Part shown: one piece after another, positions 1 to 5,691 of the stretch
Position numbering within the stretch: position 1 is the first letter of the stretch
Layout: each line of letters starts with the position of its first letter
Source of the DNA: a bacterium
GTDB lineage: Bacteria > Ratteibacteria > UBA8468 > B48-G9 > JAFGKM01
DNA length: 5,691 nucleotides
Reading direction: 5' to 3'
Assembly (NCBI GenBank): GCA_021160565.1
Contig: JAGHCG010000057.1
Coordinates: forward strand, 1-5,691
The notes under the pieces: generated by a model
Database searches by the model: none
What the model saw: only the letters and a program-made list of their open reading frames with translations
Told to the model about the DNA's origin: nothing
Made by a program: the position numbers and the translations under genes

Positions 1-74
1 GGCTTAATACAGGAGCTCGGTTCCGCCACCCTCGCATTGAAGAAATACCTTTTTGTGTGGATTTGATAAAATAA
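1..74. other. GC-rich left edge, possibly the tail of an upstream gene
   Basis: Bases 1-36 are about 60 percent G+C by eye, against an AT-rich background. Two + frames stay open from the edge: one stops at 64-66 and the other at 72-74. The second reads LNTGARFRHPRIEEIPF and onward, which could be the last residues of an upstream protein, but about 23 codons is too little to be sure. Read on the minus strand, bases 35-20 give GCGAGGGTGGCGGAAC, which looks like the 5' end of a tRNA-Leu. The following bases do not supply a normal D-loop, so no tRNA is called. It could also be an edge of an interspersed repeat. The identity is unknown. Confidence 0.25.
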
Positions 75-159
75 TACCTTACAGATTTTATTTTTACAAT
101 AGAATGAAGAAATAGGAAACAATATAATTTCATAAAGATTTTTGAGAAATGGCGCATTT

Positions 160-187
160 TTGACAAAAATACAGGAGATTTTAAAAT
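160..187 (+). promoter_or_regulatory. Sigma-70-type promoter for the four-gene operon
   Basis: A perfect -35 hexamer TTGACA (160-165) is followed after 16 bases by TAAAAT (182-187), a five-of-six match to the -10 consensus. Transcription would start near 194, leaving a short leader of about 30 bases before the aminotransferase start codon. No comparable promoter was seen between the later genes, so this one probably drives all four. The spacer contains AATACAGGAG (168-177), which also occurs at 6-15 and might be an operator half. That regulatory reading is speculative. Confidence 0.6.
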
Positions 188-210
188 ATAGGTAAAAAAC
201 AATCTTTCCA

Positions 211-218
211 AAGGGGGG
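211..218 (+). promoter_or_regulatory. Ribosome-binding site of the aminotransferase gene
   Basis: AAGGGGGG lies five bases before the ATG at 224. It is a G-rich variant of AAGGAGG. A nearly identical A3G5 tract precedes the second gene, which supports both start choices. Confidence 0.65.
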
Positions 219-223
219 TAAAA

Positions 224-1486
224 ATGTCCAAACTTGCAATAGAAGGGGGCAATCCTGTCAATACAGAACCATTTCCAATGTGGCCTCAGTTTTCAGAAGA
301 GGTTTATGAAAAAGTCCTTGAACCATTGAGGACAGGGAAGGTGAATTACTGGACAGGAGAAATGGGAGTTAAGTTTGAAGAGGAATGGGCTAAATGGAAT
401 GGAGCAAAATATGCAGTGACAACAACAAATGGAACAAGTGCTCTTCATACAGCAGTTGCTTCTCTTGGAATAGGACCCGGTGATGAGGTGATATGTCCCT
501 CTTACTCTTTTATTGCCTCTTCTTTCTGTATTCTTCAGGCTGGGGCTCTTCCTGTTTTTGCTGATGTTGATGAAAAATCCCATACTCTTGACCCGAATGA
601 TATAGAGGACAAGATTAATGAGAGAACTAAAGCAATTCTTGTTGTTCACCTTTATGGAATAGTTGCTGATATGGACCCGATAATGGAAATTGCAAGGAAA
701 TATAATCTGTATGTAATAGAGGATTGTGCTCAGTGTTTTGGTGGGATTTATAAAGGGAAAAAAGTAGGAACAATTGGGGATGTGGGATGTTTTAGTTTCT
801 GTCAGAGTAAGCATTTCACCACTGGTGGAGAAGGTGGAGCGATAATTACTGATAATGAAGATTTATGGTGGGAATGCAAATCTTTCAGAGACCATGGCTA
901 CGATGTTAAAGAAAGATTGAGATTGCTTGAACTTGAGAAAAAACTTACTTATATTCACAGAAGAGTTGGATTTAATTACAGAATGACAGAAATTCAATCA
1001 ATTATAGGATTATGTGAACTTAAAAGACTTGATACATGGAATTTACCAAATAGAAGAAGAAATGGGAGGTTTTTAATAGAAGCATTGAAGGACCATCCTC
1101 TTGTTCTTTATCCACCTCTTGATACGGAAGAAAGGCAAAATGCTTTCTGGTGGGCTCCTTTTGTTCTTGACATTGAAAAACTGAAAGTACCGATGAAACA
1201 GTTTATTGCAGCAGTTGAAGCAGAGGGAGTTCCGGTGTATGGAGTTCAGTGGCCAGAGATGTATAAGGAGGAAGCATTTACACAGAGGAATGGATTTGGA
1301 AGATTGAAATATCCATTTGAAGACCCGAATGCAAGAAAAATTGATTATACAAAGGTTGAATGTAAAAAAGCAAAATACCTTTCTGAAAGAACAATATCTT
1401 TTTTCACTCATCCTGTTTATGAAATTGAACATATGCAGAAGTATGTGGATGCTTTTACAAAGGTTGCAGAAGCATATATGAAATAA
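224..1486 (+). CDS. DegT/DnrJ/EryC1/StrS family PLP-dependent aminotransferase
   Basis: This 420-residue protein has the usual length and layout of the sugar aminotransferase family, fold-type I, cytosolic. These enzymes transfer an amino group, normally from glutamate or glutamine, to a keto-sugar or keto-cyclitol. Visible marks are the N-terminal LAIEGGNPV (4-12); the phosphate-binding TNGTSALH (68-75); D167 in VIEDCAQ, expected to contact the pyridine nitrogen; and the Schiff-base lysine K196 in CQSKHFTTGGEGG. NYRMTEIQ (251-258) is the family's partner-subunit segment. The start is backed by AAGGGGGG five bases upstream. A Gfo/Idh/MocA dehydrogenase follows 38 bases later, a pairing known from amino-sugar and aminocyclitol pathways. 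The family is certain. The substrate is not, and a role in sugar breakdown or cell-surface glycan synthesis is equally possible. All expected catalytic residues are present. Confidence 0.93.
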   Translation: MSKLAIEGGNPVNTEPFPMWPQFSEEVYEKVLEPLRTGKVNYWTGEMGVKFEEEWAKWNGAKYAVTTTNGTSALHTAVASLGIGPGDEVICPSYSFIASSFCILQAGALPVFADVDEKSHTLDPNDIEDKINERTKAILVVHLYGIVADMDPIMEIARKYNLYVIEDCAQCFGGIYKGKKVGTIGDVGCFSFCQSKHFTTGGEGGAIITDNEDLWWECKSFRDHGYDVKERLRLLELEKKLTYIHRRVGFNYRMTEIQSIIGLCELKRLDTWNLPNRRRNGRFLIEALKDHPLVLYPPLDTEERQNAFWWAPFVLDIEKLKVPMKQFIAAVEAEGVPVYGVQWPEMYKEEAFTQRNGFGRLKYPFEDPNARKIDYTKVECKKAKYLSERTISFFTHPVYEIEHMQKYVDAFTKVAEAYMK

Positions 1487-1510
1487 AAAAACGCCTATCT
1501 TAATAAATGA

Positions 1511-1524
1511 AAAGGGGGCGGGAG
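1511..1524 (+). promoter_or_regulatory. Ribosome-binding site that fixes the oxidoreductase start
   Basis: AAAGGGGG (1511-1518) lies six bases before the ATG at 1525 and matches the A3G6 site of the first gene. An in-frame ATG at 1507 lies upstream of this tract and has no such site of its own, so 1525 is the better start. Confidence 0.65.
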
Positions 1525-2568
1525 ATGAGAAAGGTTAAAATTGGGGTTATTGGAGCAGGTGGTATTGCCTACAGAAAAACCATTCCCGGAATGTTGAAGG
1601 CAAAAAATATAGAAGTAGTTGCAGTAATGGATATTGCTGGAGCAGATAAAATAGCAAAGGAATTTAAAATCCCAAAATATTATATAAAAGAAAAAGACCT
1701 GGTTAAAGATACCGAAATAGAAGGTGTTTATATAGCCACTCCTGTTTATCTTCATCTAAAGCATATAAAAATGGCTGCTGAAAATGGAAAGCATATACTG
1801 TGTGAAAAACCTCTTGCAAAAAATTTAAAAGAAACAAAAGAAGCAGTCAGAATATGTAAAAAAAATGGAGTTTTTTTGCAGGAAGGATATATGATGAAAT
1901 TTCACGGAGCACATAAAAAAATAAAGCAACTGATTAAAGAAGGAAAACTTGGGAAAGTTGTATATATGAGGGCTCAACTTTCCTGCTGGTATCCACCAAT
2001 TCCTGGAGCATGGAGACAGGAACCGAAGAAAGGGGGAGGAGGTGCTTTAATTGATATGGCAACACATCTGTATGACCTTCTTGAATTTTTTATTGAGAAA
2101 AGAATAAAAAGAGTTGCTGCGATTGTGAATAGTCAGGTTCAGAATTATAAAAGTGAAGATTCTTCAACAACTCTCATTGAATTTGAAGATGATACTCATG
2201 CAACTGTTGACTGTTTTTTCTGTATTCCGGATGAAGCAAGCAAAACGAGACTTGAAATTTATGGTTCAAAAGGAAGTATTCTAACAGAAGGCACTATTGG
2301 ACAGAGTGTTGGTGGAAAAATAGAGGGGATTTTTGGACTTGGAGAAGCAGGATATGATGCTGCACAGAATAAAGATGTGATAAGAAAATTTGAAAAAATA
2401 AAGTTTGAAAAGATAAATCCATATACTGCTGAATGTGAATATTTCGCAAGTTGTATAATAAAAAATATTCCACCAGAAATAAATAGCGGAGAAAATGCAA
2501 TACATATAATGAAAATAACAGAAGCAGCATACAGGTCTTATAAAGAAAGAAAAATTATAACTGTTTAA
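1525..2568 (+). CDS. Gfo/Idh/MocA family NAD(P)-dependent oxidoreductase
   Basis: From the ATG at 1525 the protein has 347 residues, typical of this sugar and cyclitol dehydrogenase family. The N-terminal Rossmann domain opens with KIGVIGAGGIA, whose glycines (residues 10-13) bind the dinucleotide. An acidic D36 at the end of the second strand suggests NAD rather than NADP. CEKP (93-96) carries the conserved lysine K95. The C-terminal alpha/beta domain has the GGGGALIDMATHLYD segment (170-184), with D177 and H181 as the usual catalytic pair, so the active site looks complete. Starting at 1507 would add six residues (MKRGRE) that are not part of the fold. The enzyme probably oxidises a ring hydroxyl to a ketone or the reverse, and could supply the keto substrate for the upstream aminotransferase. 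The exact substrate is unknown: inositols, glucose derivatives, UDP-sugars and others all occur in the family. Confidence 0.92.
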   Translation: MRKVKIGVIGAGGIAYRKTIPGMLKAKNIEVVAVMDIAGADKIAKEFKIPKYYIKEKDLVKDTEIEGVYIATPVYLHLKHIKMAAENGKHILCEKPLAKNLKETKEAVRICKKNGVFLQEGYMMKFHGAHKKIKQLIKEGKLGKVVYMRAQLSCWYPPIPGAWRQEPKKGGGGALIDMATHLYDLLEFFIEKRIKRVAAIVNSQVQNYKSEDSSTTLIEFEDDTHATVDCFFCIPDEASKTRLEIYGSKGSILTEGTIGQSVGGKIEGIFGLGEAGYDAAQNKDVIRKFEKIKFEKINPYTAECEYFASCIIKNIPPEINSGENAIHIMKITEAAYRSYKERKIITV

Positions 2569-2586
2569 AACTCTCCTGGATTTCAA

Positions 2587-3333
2587 ATGGTGGATTATAA
2601 AACAGATGTTGATTTTCACTGTTATGAAATTGAGAAATGCAATCAGCGTGGTGGAAGAATGCTTACTGTTGTTGACCTGATAAAAAGGGGAACTCTCACT
2701 ATTACGCAAGCCTCTTTTCTTATGGAAGAGATTTCAAAAGGAAGTTCTTTCATAGTGGGAGCAAAACCGGGAGGAGCTGGGAAAACTACAGTTATGTGTG
2801 CTTTACTTAATTTCCTCCCACCAGGGATAAAAATAATCCCCGCAGAAAATATGGAAATACTTGAAAAAGGAAAAAACAGAGAGAAAAGTTGTTTTCTCTG
2901 TCATGAAATAGGAAAAGGACCTTATTACGCTTACTTATGGGGAGAAGAACTTCTGAAATTTTTTGAGTTGAAAAAATACGGTCATATTATTGTTTCAAAC
3001 CTTCATGCTGATACTTTGAATGAGGCAAAAATTCAGATAACCAGGCAAAATCCAGTGCCAGAGGAACTTTTCAATTCAGTTGAACTCTATATATTTTTGA
3101 AAGTTGAAAGGAAGGGATGGGAATATAGCAGGAAAATTGATAAGATATGGAAAAGAGAAAAAGGGAAATATGTAGAATTTGTTGAGGGAAATTTCAGACC
3201 AGAGAGAAAATATATTGATTTCATTAAATCTACGGTTTCAGAGGATATTTTTATAATGAGAGATTTTAGAAAAGCATTTGTTGAATTTTTCCTTCAAAAT
3301 TTAAAAGGAGAAGAAGATGCACTCAAAAGTTAA
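2587..3333 (+). CDS. Minimal secretion/pilus motor-like P-loop ATPase (T2SS/T4P/T4SS superfamily)
   Basis: This 248-residue protein resembles only the RecA-like core of GspE/PilT/VirB11 ATPases, which usually run 340-500 residues with an added N-terminal domain. Visible marks are a Walker A loop, KPGGAGKTT (60-68), with K66 and T67 intact; a degenerate Walker B-like YAYLWGEE (114-121); and GHIIVSNLHADTLNEA (132-147), the counterpart of the family's histidine box, with H140. K60 stands where the first loop glycine normally is, and the arginines normally found after the GE pair are missing. No signal peptide or membrane segment is seen, so it is probably cytosolic. The ATG at 2587 lacks a clear ribosome-binding site. 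Met25 (2659), preceded by GGTGGA, is the alternative start. It begins 18 bases after the oxidoreductase gene and overlaps the next gene by 17 bases. No pilus or secretion partner is present. It may be an ATP-dependent or regulatory partner of the PHP protein, but its function is unknown. Confidence 0.8.
   Translation: MVDYKTDVDFHCYEIEKCNQRGGRMLTVVDLIKRGTLTITQASFLMEEISKGSSFIVGAKPGGAGKTTVMCALLNFLPPGIKIIPAENMEILEKGKNREKSCFLCHEIGKGPYYAYLWGEELLKFFELKKYGHIIVSNLHADTLNEAKIQITRQNPVPEELFNSVELYIFLKVERKGWEYSRKIDKIWKREKGKYVEFVEGNFRPERKYIDFIKSTVSEDIFIMRDFRKAFVEFFLQNLKGEEDALKS
3303..3310 (+). promoter_or_regulatory. Ribosome-binding site of the PHP gene, inside the ATPase gene
   Basis: AAAAGGAG ends six bases before the ATG at 3317 and lies within the last codons of the ATPase gene. 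With the 17-base gene overlap it implies coupled translation of the two proteins, and it decides the start of the downstream gene. Confidence 0.7.
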
Positions 3334-5623
3334 AAGAGAATTGAATTTTCATTTTCCGGTTCCCTCTATAAATTTTGGCAGGAAATTATCAACCTTTTAT
3401 AGAGATGGAAATTTATGGACTGCTGTTCAGATGGAAAAAGGAAGAAAAACCAATGTTGGTGTGTATAGAAATGGAAAATTCATTGGAAAAATAGAGACAG
3501 ACGGATTTGTTCATCAACCTTCAATTTGCTCTGCTTCTGAGGGATACATTTTTATTTCATGGAATGAGGTTATGGGAGAAAAGTGGTTAATTAAGGGAGC
3601 AATTGTAAAGGAGAAAGATGGGAAAATTGAAGGAATTGAGAATATTTTTGAAAATGAGAAACTTGTTTTACCACCTGATATCACTTTATTTCAAAATAAA
3701 TTGTGGTGTGTTTTTCCAGCAATAAGAGAAGGGAAAATTAAGATTCATCTTATGGAAAGAGAAGATGGTGGTTGGAAGATAAAGGAAATAATTTCCGGGA
3801 ATTCGGATGCTTTCAGAGTTAAAGTGAATTCAGATGGGAATTTTCTTTATTGCGTTTATGACCAGTATAAAAATAAGACATATGAAATAATATGTGAGAT
3901 TTTTAATGGAAAAAGATGGAAAAAATTTAAACTTGCTCCACCTTCAGGAGAGAGATGGTTTGACCCTAAGATAATATCTTCTAAAAAGGGCGTATATATC
4001 ATCTGGGTTTCTCTTAAAGAAGTTGAAGATAAAAAACTTGGAATTAGAGACCACTTTCCTTTTGCAATGGCTGGAAGAATTAAAGATAATAAAGTTGAAT
4101 ATCTTTATGATAAGACTCATCCAGAAGATAAAAGAATAATAATCGATTTGAGGGAAGGTTTGCTTGCCTCAGAAATTTATCAGGGATACCATGGGCTGAG
4201 AAGAAATCCTTATATTTCCATTTCAGACAGAGGAGAATTGTGGTGTTTCTGGGAAGTAAAGATAGAAAGGGAAGGGACAAATATCTCAGGTCATCTTTTT
4301 GGGAGGAAACTCAGAGAAGATAATACTTGGTCTCCTTATTATGACCTTTACAAAGGTAAATATTCATACTCGGTTCCATCCTTTTTTGAAGAGAATAAAT
4401 TGCCTGTCTCTTTTATTTCTATTTTTGAATCTAAGGAAAATGTGGTGGGAAGCGACTGGATTAATCTAAAAGGGAAAAAGAAAATCTATACATTGAACCC
4501 GGAAAAATGGAAAAGATGGAAAGCAGTAAGAGAAAGTAGAGTAAAAAAGAAGGAAAGAAAGATTTACTTGAATGGAAAGGAATATAAAATTTTCTGGGCT
4601 GATACTCACTGTCATAGTAATAACTGTCCTGATGCAGAAGGAGAAGTGGATGAATTAATCCATTATGCAAGAGATATAGCAGGGATTGATGTGGTATGTA
4701 TTATGGACAATGACTACTATCCACGTAAATCTCTTACAGAATCTGAATGGCAGGTGCAGAATCAGTTAAGCCAGCATTTTACCCAGAAGGGTAAATTTGT
4801 TGTTTTTACCGGGTGGGAATTTACATATCATAGAAAGGACCTTCAACCAACTTATAATCACAGATGCATTATCTATCCTTTTTCAGGTGGTAAATTATAC
4901 AGAAGAATAGATGATGAAACAAATACTGATGAAAAATTGATGGAGAAGTTGAAGAATAAAAGGGTTATCTGTTATCCTCATCACTGTACATACAAAATAA
5001 TCAATCCCCGTATAGATAAAAATGTGGAGGTGTGTTCTTCATGGAGAGTATGTATTGAGGAAATTGATTTCACAGTTGAACAGTTAAAGAAAGGAGAAGT
5101 TTTTGGATTTATTGGTTCATCTGATACCCACAGGTCAGTTCCAGGTCTTGGCGGTGCTTTAACAGGCGTGATAGCAGAGGAACTTACTCCTGAAAGTTTA
5201 TATGAAGCATACAGAAAGAGAAGATTAATTGCCACTCAGGGATGTAGGCTGAAAATTGATTTCCGTATTTCTGATTTATTCATAGGAGAAGAAGGAAAAA
5301 TAAAGGGTATTCCTGAGATAACAGGAAAGGTAATTGCTGAGAAAAAGATTGATTTTTTGGAAGTGGTTAGAGATGGAGAGATTATTTTTAAAGAAAAAGG
5401 AAAAACAAAAAAAATGAGTTTTAAATTTATGGACAGAAAAGCAGAGAAAGGAAGACATTTTTACTTTCTGAGAGTTAAACTTATTGGAAACTCTTCTTTT
5501 CATTTACCAAGAGGAACTTCAGAGTTAAAACCCCATGTGAGAGAAAGCAAATATCCTCATAATCTTGCAAGGGCAATAGGAGTGTATGCCTGGACAAGCC
5601 CCATCTGGTTAACCATTATTTAA
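3317..5623 (+). CDS. Beta-propeller / PHP (DUF3604- or CehA-like) metallohydrolase fusion protein
   Basis: This 768-residue protein has three parts. Residues about 20-400 carry a recurring aromatic strand motif (G-x-L-W-x-x-F/W-like) near 31, 76, 127, 174, 225, 306 and 361, about every 50 residues, which suggests a seven-bladed beta-propeller. Residues about 425-640 form a PHP-type metal-dependent hydrolase domain: WADTHCHS (H431, H433), CIMDNDYY (D464, D466), GWEF (E501), NHRCIIY (H515), YPHH (H555, H556) and GSSDTH (D603, H605). Asn465 sits where PHP proteins usually have His in the DH pair. Residues about 645-768 look like the Ig-like beta-sandwich seen after such domains, ending in YAWTSPIWL. 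PHP enzymes commonly split phosphoester or related bonds with a two- or three-metal centre; the substrate here is unknown. No signal peptide is evident in MHSKVKRELN and what follows, so it is probably cytosolic, although propeller-bearing relatives may bind glycans. AAAAGGAG six bases upstream supports the start. Confidence 0.85.
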   Translation: MHSKVKRELNFHFPVPSINFGRKLSTFYRDGNLWTAVQMEKGRKTNVGVYRNGKFIGKIETDGFVHQPSICSASEGYIFISWNEVMGEKWLIKGAIVKEKDGKIEGIENIFENEKLVLPPDITLFQNKLWCVFPAIREGKIKIHLMEREDGGWKIKEIISGNSDAFRVKVNSDGNFLYCVYDQYKNKTYEIICEIFNGKRWKKFKLAPPSGERWFDPKIISSKKGVYIIWVSLKEVEDKKLGIRDHFPFAMAGRIKDNKVEYLYDKTHPEDKRIIIDLREGLLASEIYQGYHGLRRNPYISISDRGELWCFWEVKIEREGTNISGHLFGRKLREDNTWSPYYDLYKGKYSYSVPSFFEENKLPVSFISIFESKENVVGSDWINLKGKKKIYTLNPEKWKRWKAVRESRVKKKERKIYLNGKEYKIFWADTHCHSNNCPDAEGEVDELIHYARDIAGIDVVCIMDNDYYPRKSLTESEWQVQNQLSQHFTQKGKFVVFTGWEFTYHRKDLQPTYNHRCIIYPFSGGKLYRRIDDETNTDEKLMEKLKNKRVICYPHHCTYKIINPRIDKNVEVCSSWRVCIEEIDFTVEQLKKGEVFGFIGSSDTHRSVPGLGGALTGVIAEELTPESLYEAYRKRRLIATQGCRLKIDFRISDLFIGEEGKIKGIPEITGKVIAEKKIDFLEVVRDGEIIFKEKGKTKKMSFKFMDRKAEKGRHFYFLRVKLIGNSSFHLPRGTSELKPHVRESKYPHNLARAIGVYAWTSPIWLTII

Positions 5624-5691
5624 TTTTCAACCTCTCCTTCAAAATTTTCCGAGTCGGGTTCAGAAAGTAAAAATTTGACAGAGAAAAAAGA
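5624..5691. other. Right-edge tail, possibly the end of a convergent gene
   Basis: The 68 bases after the PHP gene show no hairpin plus T-run terminator. On the minus strand two frames stay open to the window edge. One reads FLLSEPDSENFEGEVEN and stops at 5622-5620. The other reads NPTRKILKERLKIK and stops at 5618-5616. Either would overlap the end of the PHP gene by a few bases in a tail-to-tail arrangement. The + frame following the PHP stop is also open, so openness alone decides nothing. A convergent gene is plausible but unproven. Confidence 0.25.

Noticed and set aside
1..36. Partial tRNA-Leu on the minus strand
   Set aside because: The acceptor-like and D-stem-like letters fit, but the D-loop lacks the GG pair and the bases that follow do not form a D-stem or anticodon stem. 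The match is too short to call.
123..128. TATAAT as an alternative -10 element for the first gene
   Set aside because: The nearest -35-like hexamer (TTTACA, 93-98) is 24 bases upstream, too far for a standard promoter. The 160-187 pair is much better.
293..814. A 173-codon open frame on the minus strand inside the aminotransferase gene
   Set aside because: It lies wholly opposite a clear enzyme gene, gives a low-complexity Ser/Phe/Ile/Cys-rich product with no recognisable motif, and is explained by the purine-rich coding strand. The same applies to the other minus-strand open frames within 1073-5503.
1487..1510. Possible terminator or promoter between the first two genes
   Set aside because: The short gap shows no inverted repeat with a T-run and no paired promoter hexamers.
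2890..2904. CxxCH (CFLCH, residues 102-106) in the ATPase as a haem c or metal site
   Set aside because: The protein has no export signal and haem c attachment needs export. The segment sits in the region between Walker A and Walker B and is probably a chance motif.
5675..5680. TTGACA near the right edge as a -35 box of a downstream gene
   Set aside because: The window ends 11 bases later, so no -10 element can be seen and a single hexamer is not enough.
1..5691. CRISPR array, insertion sequence, rRNA or riboswitch
   Set aside because: No regularly spaced repeats, transposase motifs, terminal inverted repeats, rRNA stretches or recognisable riboswitch cores were seen. Nearly all of the window is protein-coding.

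Overview
The window is AT-rich bacterial DNA. By eye it is roughly one-third to two-fifths G+C, with heavy AGA/AGG and ATA codon use, a purine-rich coding strand and Lys/Glu/Ile-rich proteins. All four complete genes lie on the + strand and end in TAA. The style and gene content (a DegT-type aminotransferase, a Gfo/Idh/MocA oxidoreductase and a PHP-type metallohydrolase) fit an uncultivated, possibly heat-tolerant bacterium of the Omnitrophota/Ratteibacteria or related candidate-phylum kind. That placement is a guess from style, not a demonstrated affiliation.

Layout. Bases 1-223 are non-coding or carry the last codons of an upstream gene. They begin with a conspicuously GC-rich stretch of about 36 bases and hold a good sigma-70-like promoter (TTGACA, 16 bases, TAAAAT) ahead of the first gene. 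Bases 224-1486 encode a PLP-dependent aminotransferase. Bases 1525-2568 encode a Gfo/Idh/MocA dehydrogenase whose start is fixed by a strong ribosome-binding site. Bases 2587-3333 encode a small, stripped-down ATPase related to the motor ATPases of type II/IV secretion and type IV pili. It overlaps by 17 bases a gene at 3317-5623 for a 768-residue protein that appears to join a seven-bladed beta-propeller, a PHP/DUF3604-like metallohydrolase domain and a beta-sandwich tail. The last 68 bases may hold the end of a convergent gene, but the frame cannot be settled.

How the genes may work together. Spacing is tight (38 bases, 18 bases, then an overlap), there is no visible internal terminator, and a single promoter precedes the first gene, so this looks like one operon. 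A Gfo/Idh/MocA dehydrogenase next to a DegT/StrS aminotransferase is the classic oxidise-then-aminate pair for amino sugars or aminocyclitols. The PHP-propeller protein could act on a phosphorylated or esterified sugar-like substrate, though its substrate cannot be read from sequence. The ATPase has no partner pilus or secretion genes here. Its translational coupling to the PHP gene is the most intriguing and least explained part of the window.
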